From Anaerocolumna cellulosilytica (GTDB taxonomy: Bacteria > Bacillota > Clostridia > Lachnospirales > Lachnospiraceae): a stretch of DNA of 64,000 bases. Below, one piece after another: positions 45,426-54,787 of this stretch; position 1 is the first letter of the stretch, and each line of letters starts with the position of its first letter. Both the position numbers and the translations under genes were made by a program. The stretch is taken from contig NZ_AP023367.1 of assembly GCF_014218335.1 (NCBI RefSeq), forward strand, positions 1,737,501 through 1,801,500. Direction: 5' to 3'. Below the pieces are notes generated by a model. The model worked only from the letters and a program-made list of their open reading frames with translations, searched no databases and had not been told where the DNA came from.

Positions 45426-47180
45426 ATGTTAAATAAAATAAAGGTATTACCTGTATTGCTGGCAATTTGCCTAATAATTCCGATTCTAGGTAAAATAACT
45501 GTAAATGCTGATTATCCGATTTTTTATCAGCGTTATTCGGCAGATCCGACTGCCTTAGAATACAATGGCCGGCTTTATATCTATGGTTCTCATGATGTAT
45601 ATAAAGAGGGAGCAGGTTATATTATTAATGATATAACTTGTATATCCACAGATGATATGAAAAATTGGACAGACCATGGTGAGGTTTTTAATGCAACCAC
45701 TGATTCCAGCTGGGCGACACTGTCCTGGGCACCTTCCGTTGTTTATAGAAATAATAAGTTCTATATGTATTATGGAAATGGAGCAGGCAGTATTGGCGTA
45801 GCAGTGAGTGACAGTCCAACCGGGCCCTTTAAGGATACCCGTTCCGGCCCATTGGTGTCCGGCAGTACTCCGGGAGTTAATCCTCCTTCCGGGTTCTGGT
45901 GCTTTGACCCGGGAGCCTTTATTGATGATAACGGGCAGGCATATCTATATTTTGGGGGTAACGGTGAGTCTTATATCCGTGTAATTAAGCTTAATAATGA
46001 TATGGTGAGTGTTAATGGGTCAGCAACTTCCATGTCCGCACCAAGATTTTTTGAAGCGGCATATATGAATAAGATTAATGGTAAATACTATTTCTCTTAT
46101 TCTACTAATTTTTCACAGGGAGCAGCAAAAATCGATTACATGGTAAGTAACAGTCCAACCTCCGGATTTGTATATAAGGGTACTATACTTGACAATCCGC
46201 CTCAAAACGATTACAACAACAACCATCAGTCTATATTCTCATTTAAGGGAAATTGGTATATTGCATACCATAACAGAGCACTGTCCACGCAAATTGGTCT
46301 GCCATCGAACGTTAGAGTATATCAAAGAAACTTCTGTGTAGACAGACTGTATTTTAATTCTGACGGGACAATACAAAAGGTTCAGCCTACCACCAATGGC
46401 TTGTCTCAGCTTAAATATGTTAATCCATATTCCACTGTGGAAGCAGAAAGCATGTCGCAAAATAACGGCATTCAAACTGAAGCTTGCAGTGAGGGCGGAC
46501 GTAATGTAAGTTTTATTGAAAATGGTGATTGGATTAAAATTACAGGTGTCGATTTTGGTACAGGTGCGGCTTCTTTTGAAGCTAGAGTAGCTTCTGCAAC
46601 CAGCGGAGGAACTATTGAAATCCGTCTCGATAGTCCCAATGGAACCTTGGTTGGTACTTGTCAGGTAGGTCAGACAAGCGGCTGGCAGAACTGGACAACA
46701 AAGACAACAACTGTTGCAGGTGCCACGGGGGTTCATGACCTGTACTTGAAATTTACAGGTGGAAGTGGATATCTATTCAATATAAACTGGTGGAAATTTA
46801 ACAAGGCTGTTGGCAGTGTTACAAGGACAGAATGTGAGAGCCTAACGAAGTCAGGTACCTATGCCGGTAACATTACCTCTCCTTTTAGTGGTGTAGCTTT
46901 GTATGGGAACGGTGATGCTTGTTATAACAATTATACTTTTTCCGACAGTAAAAATTATACCATTTATGTAAGAGGGGCATCAAATAACAGCAGTACAGCT
47001 AAAGTAGGGGTATACATCGGAGGAACTAAGGCAGGAACCTTAAATTTTGCAGGTACAACTGCTTCAGTACAGAACGTAAGTTTTTACACCAGTGCCGGCA
47101 CTAAGGAAGTAAAACTTCAAGTAGATGAGGATAACGGCACTTGGGATGCTTTTGTAGATTACTATGAAATGACGAATTAA
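45426..47180 (+). CDS. Secreted GH43 arabinoxylan-active enzyme with CBM6 and CBM36
   Basis: A 584-residue secreted modular protein: signal peptide (about 1-28, ends VNA), GH43 propeller with base Asp40 in RYSADPTALEYNG, Asp in CFDPGAFIDD and acid Glu in RFFEAAYMNKING, then a CBM6 (about 335-460, from VEAESMSQNNGIQTE) and a C-terminal calcium-dependent CBM36-like module (about 468-584, ending DEDNGTWDAFVDYYEMTN). The combination is typical of arabinoxylan arabinofuranohydrolases or xylosidases. The start at 45426 follows AAAAGGGG; the upstream ATG at 45366 has no site. The 231-bp gap before it contains a weak hairpin (GCTGTT/AACAGC near 45241-45276) and no clear terminator after the GH10 gene. 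Confidence 0.9.
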   Translation: MLNKIKVLPVLLAICLIIPILGKITVNADYPIFYQRYSADPTALEYNGRLYIYGSHDVYKEGAGYIINDITCISTDDMKNWTDHGEVFNATTDSSWATLSWAPSVVYRNNKFYMYYGNGAGSIGVAVSDSPTGPFKDTRSGPLVSGSTPGVNPPSGFWCFDPGAFIDDNGQAYLYFGGNGESYIRVIKLNNDMVSVNGSATSMSAPRFFEAAYMNKINGKYYFSYSTNFSQGAAKIDYMVSNSPTSGFVYKGTILDNPPQNDYNNNHQSIFSFKGNWYIAYHNRALSTQIGLPSNVRVYQRNFCVDRLYFNSDGTIQKVQPTTNGLSQLKYVNPYSTVEAESMSQNNGIQTEACSEGGRNVSFIENGDWIKITGVDFGTGAASFEARVASATSGGTIEIRLDSPNGTLVGTCQVGQTSGWQNWTTKTTTVAGATGVHDLYLKFTGGSGYLFNINWWKFNKAVGSVTRTECESLTKSGTYAGNITSPFSGVALYGNGDACYNNYTFSDSKNYTIYVRGASNNSSTAKVGVYIGGTKAGTLNFAGTTASVQNVSFYTSAGTKEVKLQVDEDNGTWDAFVDYYEMTN

Positions 47181-47231
47181 AAACACAGGAACAGAGGATT
47201 TTTGTAAAGCTTACATGAAATACATAAAGCT

Positions 47232-47274
47232 AAAGTAAGACTGAATTAAATTCAGTCTTACTTTACTTGTTTTA
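47232..47274 (+). terminator. Strong terminator after the GH43-CBM gene
   Basis: Arms 47232-47247 and 47249-47264 are perfect complements of 16 nt around a single central base (effectively a tight loop), followed by ACTTGTTTT. Confidence 0.85.
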
Positions 47275-47358
47275 GAAGATGGGTTCATATATATGGCTAA
47301 AATACAGTTGCTGACTGTTTACATATGCAAAACATACTTTGGACTGACTGGAGAGAAG

Positions 47359-49179
47359 ATGAAAAAAATCACATTAAGTTTAAAGAAAATCACAGGTAGT
47401 ATAAAGAAAATATATATAAGGCTTCAATTACTTTTAAATAATAAGAATATAAAATCTAAACTGATTTATGTATACATATTTTGCGTACTGCTGCCTACCT
47501 TGGTAACCAACATAACTATAATTGGTAATAGTCTGAAGCTGTCACAGAAGGAACAAAGGGAAAATATAAGTAACATAGCAGATTCCATTGCACATGACAT
47601 TACAAGGGCATTAGACAGTGCGGTGTATGTGACGGTAGATTTATATGCAAGCGATTCTATTGAGCGATTTTTAGACCGCCAGTATGCCACAGCATCCGAA
47701 TACTATTTACAGTATAGAAGTTTTTTTGATAATTATGTATTCTATGCCAGTTCCAAACATTTAATCAGCGATATCACATTTTTTTCTGATAATCCTACTA
47801 TGATAAATGGAGGACGGTACTTTCGTGTAGATAGCATTAAAGGCAAAGACTGGTACCAAAAATATAAGCAAGCCGATACCGATTTATATATGCACATTTA
47901 TTATGATGACACTAGGTATATAGACACCAGAAAACGAATGTTATCCATTATAAGGAGACTTAATTATACAGGATTAAGAGATACTGAAAAACTGGTAAAG
48001 CTTGATCTAAACTACAACCAGTTATTGGAAAATGTTACAAGCTCTGCTTTTGGTACCACGGTATATGTCTGCCATGGTGATAAAATTATATTTACGAATG
48101 CACCTGAAGATAAAGGTGATAAGAGTTTTTTTTTAAGTAGCGCAATAATTCCTGAAAAGGAAGTTCAGATACATAAAGTATTCACGGCCTATGGAGTTAA
48201 CTGGGATATTTACGTAACGGATTATAAATCAAATTACCGTCAGGTTTTTTCAAATAATCTGGGTATTATTGTAATTCTTTTTTTAGCAGATGCCTTAATT
48301 CCTGCATTTATGCTGGCCTTATTTAGTAATTCCATTACGAATAGAATTTTGCTTTTGGTAAATTATCTGAAAAAAGTAAAGGGAGAAAGCTTTGAATTTA
48401 TTACTGGTAATAAGGGCAGTGATGAAATAAGTGAATTACTGGAAAATTATAACCTTATGACCTACCGGATGAAAGAGCTGATAGAGAATGAATTAAAAAG
48501 CAAATTAGAACAACAAGAGCTTATACTGGCGAGAAAACAAGCAGAGCTGCAAGCTCTCCATAGTCAGATAAATCCACATTTTTTATATAATGTATTAGAG
48601 AGTATCCGTATGCGGAGTGTCCTAAAAGGAGAGATGGAGACTTCTGGTATGATTGAAAGTTTGGCTAGGCTTATGAGAAAGAGTGCCGTATGGGGAACCG
48701 ATTACATAGCTCTAAAACAAGAGCTTGCATTCACCAAAGATTACCTTGAACTTCAAAGATATAGGTATGGTAATGGATTTCAATATAAAATTAAAATAGA
48801 GGAGAGTTTAAATCTTTATAAAATACCCAGTCTGTCCTTAACAACCTTTGTTGAAAATTCCTGCGTTCACGGGTTGAACAGAGCCGGACATTATGGAATA
48901 ATTTTCGTATCGGCTTATCAAAAAGCAGATTATTTTTATCTGGAAATTGAGGATACCGGAATTGGAATGGAGAAAGAACAAGTGTCTTCCCTGGAGGATA
49001 AATTGAATAAAGCTGATATTAGTGACCTTCAAATGTCCAATTCGCTGGGAATGTTAAATGCAAGTATCCGCCTTAAAAAATTTTGTGGAGAACGTACCAG
49101 AATAGCCATTGAGAGTGAACCACAGGAAGGAACCTGTATTACTATAAAGATACCTTTGGCAGATATGGAGCAGCAGTGA
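47359..49179 (+). CDS. YesM-type sensor histidine kinase
   Basis: A 606-residue membrane kinase: first membrane segment near residues 34-56 (LIYVYIFCVLLPTLVTNITII), a large extracellular Cache-like sensor of about 230 residues, second membrane segment near 296-316, HAMP, the His_kinase motif HSQINPHFLYNVLESIRMR, and an ATPase domain with EDTGIGM and NSLGMLNASIRL. Start at 47359 chosen for GGAGAG upstream. It is paired with the YesN regulator encoded next and lies between the secreted xylanases and the importer, so xylo-oligosaccharide sensing is the natural inference. Confidence 0.92.
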   Translation: MKKITLSLKKITGSIKKIYIRLQLLLNNKNIKSKLIYVYIFCVLLPTLVTNITIIGNSLKLSQKEQRENISNIADSIAHDITRALDSAVYVTVDLYASDSIERFLDRQYATASEYYLQYRSFFDNYVFYASSKHLISDITFFSDNPTMINGGRYFRVDSIKGKDWYQKYKQADTDLYMHIYYDDTRYIDTRKRMLSIIRRLNYTGLRDTEKLVKLDLNYNQLLENVTSSAFGTTVYVCHGDKIIFTNAPEDKGDKSFFLSSAIIPEKEVQIHKVFTAYGVNWDIYVTDYKSNYRQVFSNNLGIIVILFLADALIPAFMLALFSNSITNRILLLVNYLKKVKGESFEFITGNKGSDEISELLENYNLMTYRMKELIENELKSKLEQQELILARKQAELQALHSQINPHFLYNVLESIRMRSVLKGEMETSGMIESLARLMRKSAVWGTDYIALKQELAFTKDYLELQRYRYGNGFQYKIKIEESLNLYKIPSLSLTTFVENSCVHGLNRAGHYGIIFVSAYQKADYFYLEIEDTGIGMEKEQVSSLEDKLNKADISDLQMSNSLGMLNASIRLKKFCGERTRIAIESEPQEGTCITIKIPLADMEQQ

Positions 49180-49276
49180 TAGCGTACGTTATAAACATCA
49201 TAATCCGGGTGTCTGATTAAAAGCAGAAACACATTCTTGGTATGCTTGGAGTTAAAAAAAATAAGGAGTGAGAGTT

Positions 49277-50908
49277 ATGGAAGGAACAGAGAATAATTTG
49301 TTAAAAGTTTTATTAGTAGATGATGAACCTTTTATTCGAAAGGGACTTACGGCACTAATTGATTGGGAGGAAGAAGGCTATCTGATAGCAGGAGAAGCAT
49401 GTAATGGTTCACATGCGATTGCGTTATTAAAGGAGCAGAATTATGATTTAATTATTTCTGATATTAGAATGCCTGGTATGGATGGAACCGAACTGGCGGA
49501 AATTGTTAAGAGCGGTGAGGTTAGTACGGCAAAGTTTGTATTCCTAAGCGGTTTTTATGAATTTGAATATGCAAAGTCAGCAATACAGTCAGGCTGCTGT
49601 GATTATGTGTTAAAACCAATTCAGAAGGAAGAACTGCTTCACATATTACGCAGAATACGGAATGAAATCCAGAAAGAAGCAGGTGGAAAAAGGGATAAAA
49701 GAATCTGTGAAAAGGCGTATCTGGACAGAAATCTCTTGGCGTTACTTTGTGGAAAATATGATGAAATCAATCTGAATTATGTCAGAAATAGAATGGGTTT
49801 AAGGAATGAGATAAAGTATATTCATGTAGAGATATCTTCCAGGGATGATAATTTTTCAGTTCTGCCGGAATCTAAAAAGAGGGAGCAGCATAGGAAGCTG
49901 TACAATTATGCAGGCTTACTAATGAAAACATATGCTGATCATGTTATGTTCGATGTAGCAAAGCTGACGGACTGCTATGATATTGGGATTATATACTGTA
50001 ATTCTATGGCAAAGGAAAAAGGAATGTCTGATGAGGAGTGGCTTTCCTGGTTTCTTGGTGAATTAAAAGAACGTACCGGTTATGTAATCGCAGCATGTGC
50101 AGGAAGCACCGTTCAGCAGATAGAGGATTTAGAGAGTTCTTATAGAGACTCTGCAATGACCCGGTTTCTTAGGTTCTTTAAGAATAATGATGAAAAGATG
50201 AATTTGGCTGCCTATAAGAAAAAGCCAACGGATAAAAATGCCCAAGAGGAATACTACCGCAAGGAACTGGATGCCTTGGTTCATGCTATTGAAATAGGTG
50301 ATAAGATCTATATCAAAGAAAATTCCGGTCTTCTCTACCACCGGATGCTTGATAAATCCATGGATACAAGACTTATGGGAATGAATTTGCAATACTTTCT
50401 ATACCGCCTTTTAGGTCTTGCCTATGAAATGGAGACTGGAATTAATCAGGAAGAGGTCATGCAGTATATGCAGGAGGCGGCTTTTGCAGTGGGGTCCTAT
50501 GAATTTAGCGGAAGGAATTTTCAGAAATTCGCTGAGGATTATTCTGATTATCTGCAACAGCTTAGACAAACCTCTGTAAAGGGTATGATTAACAGCATTG
50601 AGGCTGAGATTGAACAAAACTATGCAGATAACCTTAGTCTTAAAACGCTGGGAGAAAAGTATTACATTAACAGTGCATATTTGGGGCAGATTTTCAAAAA
50701 ACAGTACGGCTGTAGTTTTAAGGATTATCTTAATGGTGTACGGATTCGAAAAGCAGCGGAATTACTGTTACGAACGGAAGAAAAGGTATATGAAATAGCT
50801 GAAAAGGTGGGGTATAAAAATTTAGAGTACTTCATTAATAAATTTGAAGGCATTTATGGTGTTACGCCAACTAGATTTAGAAAAAAAACTAAGCAAAGCT
50901 TTGTGTAA
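49277..50908 (+). CDS. YesN-type response regulator with AraC output domain
   Basis: A 543-residue regulator: receiver domain (about 9-130) with DDE at 15-17 and phosphoacceptor Asp62 in LIISDIRMPGMDG, a variable middle, and a C-terminal AraC double helix-turn-helix (about 445-540) containing LKTLGEKYYINSAYLGQIFKK and VGYKNLEYFINKFEGIYGVT. The ATG at 49277 follows AAGGAGTGAG; a GTG at 49268 is less likely. Probable activator of the importer and GH39 genes that follow, and possibly of the GH10/GH43 genes upstream. Confidence 0.92.
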   Translation: MEGTENNLLKVLLVDDEPFIRKGLTALIDWEEEGYLIAGEACNGSHAIALLKEQNYDLIISDIRMPGMDGTELAEIVKSGEVSTAKFVFLSGFYEFEYAKSAIQSGCCDYVLKPIQKEELLHILRRIRNEIQKEAGGKRDKRICEKAYLDRNLLALLCGKYDEINLNYVRNRMGLRNEIKYIHVEISSRDDNFSVLPESKKREQHRKLYNYAGLLMKTYADHVMFDVAKLTDCYDIGIIYCNSMAKEKGMSDEEWLSWFLGELKERTGYVIAACAGSTVQQIEDLESSYRDSAMTRFLRFFKNNDEKMNLAAYKKKPTDKNAQEEYYRKELDALVHAIEIGDKIYIKENSGLLYHRMLDKSMDTRLMGMNLQYFLYRLLGLAYEMETGINQEEVMQYMQEAAFAVGSYEFSGRNFQKFAEDYSDYLQQLRQTSVKGMINSIEAEIEQNYADNLSLKTLGEKYYINSAYLGQIFKKQYGCSFKDYLNGVRIRKAAELLLRTEEKVYEIAEKVGYKNLEYFINKFEGIYGVTPTRFRKKTKQSFV

Positions 50909-51058
50909 AATGTATATTGGTATATTTGTTTTTGACATTCATATGTACATATATACTTTGTAGTAGTATTTTATATATTCTGTATGAGTTATAAAGTGCA
51001 CAAATATGAGATAATTAATTATCACTTCATAGTGAATATTAAATATAGGAGGGTATTT

Positions 51059-52759
51059 ATGAAGAAAGTAATTACAGCACTTATGGTTATTGTACTAGTT
51101 TCTGCACTATTTACTGGTTGTGGCGGTAAGGTTAAGGAAAGCAGTACGGACAATGGAAATGCATCAGTGGGGAATACGTCTAATGATCAAATAAAAGAGT
51201 TCACGGCATTTTTTGACAGACAAGGGATTGAGTTAAATAAAGAGAATACAATTCAGCAACTCATTGCAGAAAAAATCGGAGCAAAATGTAAGGAAACATG
51301 GCTGACCGGTCAGAGTGCAGAGGAAGCGGTGGGCATGCTCATTGCTAGTGATGAATATCCGGATTTTATCAACTGGACTCCGGAATTACAAGATGCAGGT
51401 GCATTGGTAGCTATTGATGAGCAGTTGGATAAATATCCAAATATTAAGAATTTTTGGAGCGAATCGCAATGGAATTCATTAAAGCAGGAAGACGGACATA
51501 TCTATTCCATTCCACAGTTTGGGAATATTAACGAAAAACTTATGGATACCCAGCAAAACGGTGAAGCATTCTGGATTCAGACCAGGGTCTTAAAATGGGC
51601 GGGTTATCCTGAGATTGAATCCCTAGACCAGCTTTTTGATTTACTTAACAGATATTATGAAGCCAATCCCACTATGCCGGATGGTTCTTCCGTAATTCCT
51701 TTTGAAATCTTAGCCTATGACTGGTATTATTTCTGTTTGGAAAATCCACCTCAGTTCTTAGATGGTTGGCCGAACAACGGACGTTGTATTGTAGATCCTA
51801 AGACCTTTGAAGTAATTGATTATAACACAACACCTACGGCTGAAAGATATTTTAAGAAGTTAAACGAAGAATATAGAAAAGGAATTATTGACCCTGAGTT
51901 TATGACTATGAGTCATGATCAGTTCCTGGAAAAAATATCTTCCGGACGTGTACTTTGTATGGTTGAGCAGTATTGGGATTTTAGAACTGCTGAAGATTCA
52001 ATTAAGGCACAGAATCTGGAGGGTTGTACATATATACCTCTTGGAATTACTATAGAACCGGGCATGAAGGAAATGTATTTTACAGCCAATGAAGCGGCAG
52101 TTCTCAGCGGTGGCTTAAGTATTACAAAAAGCTGTGAGGATGTGGAAGGTGCCCTGCAATTTGTAAATGATTTGCTAGATCCTGAGATTATTACTCTCCG
52201 CAGTTGGGGAATAGAAGGTGTGGATTATTTAGTAGATGATGACGGACTTTATTACAGAACAAAGGAAATGAGAGACAATGCTGTGAAATCAGAATATAAG
52301 GCTTCACATCTTAGCACTTACAGCTATTTTCCTAATTTTATCGGTATGAATCCTGACGGAAAGAATGCAATGACTCCGGAAACACAGCCTTCTGAGTTCT
52401 TCAACGGGCTAAAGCCAGAGGTACAGGAATGCCTACAGGCATATGGAGCAGAGACATATGTAGATATGCTCGATTACAATGAAATCGATGGACAGGAAGA
52501 ACCATGGTATCCAATTCACTCCTTCGTTGGTGAGATGACAACACAGACGCCCGGCGGACTTGCCTGGACAAGAATGGAAGAAACAAAGCACGAGTATCTT
52601 ACACAGGTTGTAATAGCTGAAGATTTTGATGCTGCCTGGGATCAATATATGAAGGCATATCAGTCATGCAAACCAGAAGATTTCTTAGCTGAAGTACAGG
52701 AAGCAGTTTATCATAGGATTGAATTGGTTCAAGGAAGAAATGTAAGACCTGCCAAATAA
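51059..52759 (+). CDS. Sugar ABC transporter substrate-binding lipoprotein (LplA type)
   Basis: A 566-residue lipoprotein: signal peptide MKKVITALMVIVLVSALFTG with lipobox FTGC, then a Ser/Asn tether and a large extracellular solute-binding domain with the SIPQFGNINEK hinge region. It is the binding component for the two permeases encoded downstream, probably for xylo-oligosaccharides. Start at 51059 follows AGGAGG; the longer start at 50984 has no site. TTGACA at 50932 upstream has only a weak -10 box, as expected for an activated promoter. Confidence 0.92.
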   Translation: MKKVITALMVIVLVSALFTGCGGKVKESSTDNGNASVGNTSNDQIKEFTAFFDRQGIELNKENTIQQLIAEKIGAKCKETWLTGQSAEEAVGMLIASDEYPDFINWTPELQDAGALVAIDEQLDKYPNIKNFWSESQWNSLKQEDGHIYSIPQFGNINEKLMDTQQNGEAFWIQTRVLKWAGYPEIESLDQLFDLLNRYYEANPTMPDGSSVIPFEILAYDWYYFCLENPPQFLDGWPNNGRCIVDPKTFEVIDYNTTPTAERYFKKLNEEYRKGIIDPEFMTMSHDQFLEKISSGRVLCMVEQYWDFRTAEDSIKAQNLEGCTYIPLGITIEPGMKEMYFTANEAAVLSGGLSITKSCEDVEGALQFVNDLLDPEIITLRSWGIEGVDYLVDDDGLYYRTKEMRDNAVKSEYKASHLSTYSYFPNFIGMNPDGKNAMTPETQPSEFFNGLKPEVQECLQAYGAETYVDMLDYNEIDGQEEPWYPIHSFVGEMTTQTPGGLAWTRMEETKHEYLTQVVIAEDFDAAWDQYMKAYQSCKPEDFLAEVQEAVYHRIELVQGRNVRPAK

Positions 52760-52791
52760 GAAAAGTAGATTGTACCTTTAACTTAACTGCA

Positions 52792-52830
52792 AAGCAGGTG
52801 GTTTAGCAGCAGATGCCATACCACCTGCTT
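52792..52830 (+). promoter_or_regulatory. Intra-operon stem-loop between binding protein and permease genes
   Basis: AAGCAGGTGG (52792-52801) pairs perfectly with CCACCTGCTT (52821-52830); no T-run follows. It ends 7 nt before the permease start. It may protect the binding-protein message or limit permease translation. Confidence 0.65.
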
Positions 52831-52837
52831 ATCATAA

Positions 52838-53818
52838 ATGAAAGTTGGTAAATCAATGGCTGGAATAAAACGAGTAAAAGCCGAACGGGTAAAAGATGTT
52901 AAGGTTAAAATAACCCTGAAAGAAATAATAAAGCAAAAGGAATTAATAGTTTTATCGCTTCCCTTTGTGTTATATGTTATTTTATTTAATTATGTGCCCT
53001 TAGCTGGATGGATTATGGCATTTCAACAATATAAGCCCAAGGATGGCTTTTGGGGCTCTAAATTTGTAGGCATGGATAAATTTAAATTTCTCTTTGTGAA
53101 TAATGCAGATTTTATACGGGTTATCAGGAATACCCTTGCCATGGGGATAATTAATCTGGTGTTAAGTTTTGTATTTGCAATAGGTTTCGCCCTGATACTA
53201 AATGAAGTGGTACACAAAGGCCCTAAGAAATTAGTACAAACAGTGTCATATCTGCCCCATTTTTTATCATGGATTATAGTATGCGGTATCCTTCAGGATG
53301 TTTTATCCATTGATGGTGGAATCATTAATGAGATACTTGTTAAATTACATATTTTAGATGCGCCGGTGAACTTTTTTGCTTTTAAGGGTCTTTTCTGGTG
53401 GATTGTAGGATTTGCACATGTATGGAAAGAAACAGGATGGAACAGTATCATCTATCTGGCGGCTATTACTGCAATTAACCCTGATTTGTATGAGGCAGCA
53501 TCCATTGATGGTGCAGGAAGACTTCGGAAAATGTGGAATATAACCCTGCCCGGAATCAAACCTACCATATTCATCCTGCTTTTGATGAATATCGGTAATG
53601 TTTTAAATTCTGGTTTTGAAATACAGTATTTATTAACCAATGGTCTAGTGCAAAGTGTATCCCAAACAATTGATATCTATGTACTAAAGTATGGTATCAG
53701 CCAGATGGATTATTCACTTGGTACGGCAGCTGGAATTTTTAAGAGTGTGGTCAGTATTATCTTAATATTCCTTGCAAATTCTGCGGCGAAAAGAGCTGGT
53801 GAAGAGAGACTTTTTTAA
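52838..53818 (+). CDS. LplB-type sugar ABC transporter permease
   Basis: A 326-residue CUT1-family permease with the EAA loop DLYEAASIDGAGRLRKMWNITLPG and about six membrane segments. Neither the ATG at 52838 nor the in-frame ATG at 52856 has a clear ribosome binding site; the hairpin at 52792-52830 sits directly upstream. Expression may therefore be low or structure-dependent. It pairs with the permease encoded 12 bp downstream and lacks a dedicated ATPase. Confidence 0.9.
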   Translation: MKVGKSMAGIKRVKAERVKDVKVKITLKEIIKQKELIVLSLPFVLYVILFNYVPLAGWIMAFQQYKPKDGFWGSKFVGMDKFKFLFVNNADFIRVIRNTLAMGIINLVLSFVFAIGFALILNEVVHKGPKKLVQTVSYLPHFLSWIIVCGILQDVLSIDGGIINEILVKLHILDAPVNFFAFKGLFWWIVGFAHVWKETGWNSIIYLAAITAINPDLYEAASIDGAGRLRKMWNITLPGIKPTIFILLLMNIGNVLNSGFEIQYLLTNGLVQSVSQTIDIYVLKYGISQMDYSLGTAAGIFKSVVSIILIFLANSAAKRAGEERLF

Positions 53819-53830
53819 AGGAGGCAGGTC

Positions 53831-54751
53831 ATGAGAGCAACAAATAGAAGTCATATAAAAATACATAAAAAATTTGATTTAAAGAATTTTATATATTCTT
53901 TCGTCATAGGTCTGGTATTAACAGCTTTTATAATTGTTACGCTTTATCCGATTTTAAATACTTTGGCCGTTTCTTTTAATGATGCATTGGATGCATTACG
54001 CGGTGGTATTTATTTATGGCCTCGTAAATGGTCGTTAAACAACTACTATACAGTATTGCACAAAGAATCTATGATGACCGGATTAAGTATATCAGTGCTT
54101 AGAACAGTTGTCGGAACCATATTGCAGCTTTTTGTCACCGCTTTGATTGCCTTTGTTTTGAGCCGGAAAAAGTTTGTTTTCGCTAAGCCCATTTCTATCT
54201 TGTACGTATTAACCATGTACGTAAACGGTGGATTGATTCCAACCTTTTTGTTATTTAAAAGTCTGGGATTTATGAATAGCTTCTGGGTTTATGTTATACC
54301 CGGTATGGTGAGTGCTTTTAATATGCTTGTTATAAGGACCTATATGAATGGTCTTCCAGATAGTTTGGAGGAGTCGGCTATGATGGATGGTGCAGGGTAT
54401 TTTAAGGTATTTACGAGGATTATTGTACCATTATGTAAGCCTGTATTTGCAACCATTGCATTGTTTATTGCAGTCGGTCAGTGGAATTCCTGGTTTGATA
54501 CTATGCTTTATAACAGAATGGCGGATAGTCTGACCACTTTACAGTATGAACTTATGAAATTACTTTCCTCTGTAAGTCAGTTAAGTGGAGATGCCAACAC
54601 AGCCGCATTAACAGGATCAAGTTCACAGGTTACTACAAAATCAGTGCGTGCAGCTGCAACAATCTTAACCAGTCTGCCAATTGTAGTACTATATCCTTTT
54701 TTGCAGAGATATTTTGTAACAGGATTAACGATTGGCGGAGTAAAGGAGTAA
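53831..54751 (+). CDS. YtcP-type sugar ABC transporter permease
   Basis: A 306-residue CUT1-family permease with EAA loop LEESAMMDGAGYFKVFTRIIVP and C-terminal RYFVTGLTIGGVKE. It carries the extra SSSQVTTKSVRAAATILTS segment seen in YtcP proteins. Preceded by AAAGGAGG 12 bp after the partner permease. Forms the import channel for the binding protein at 51059. Confidence 0.92.
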   Translation: MRATNRSHIKIHKKFDLKNFIYSFVIGLVLTAFIIVTLYPILNTLAVSFNDALDALRGGIYLWPRKWSLNNYYTVLHKESMMTGLSISVLRTVVGTILQLFVTALIAFVLSRKKFVFAKPISILYVLTMYVNGGLIPTFLLFKSLGFMNSFWVYVIPGMVSAFNMLVIRTYMNGLPDSLEESAMMDGAGYFKVFTRIIVPLCKPVFATIALFIAVGQWNSWFDTMLYNRMADSLTTLQYELMKLLSSVSQLSGDANTAALTGSSSQVTTKSVRAAATILTSLPIVVLYPFLQRYFVTGLTIGGVKE

Positions 54752-54787
54752 AATGTGCAGGGCTTAAATGAACAAGGAGATTGATTT

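Noticed and set aside
46239-46736. Minus-strand 165-codon frame inside the GH43-CBM gene
   Set aside because: Antisense shadow of a strongly supported coding region; cysteine-rich composition is a by-product of the reverse frame.
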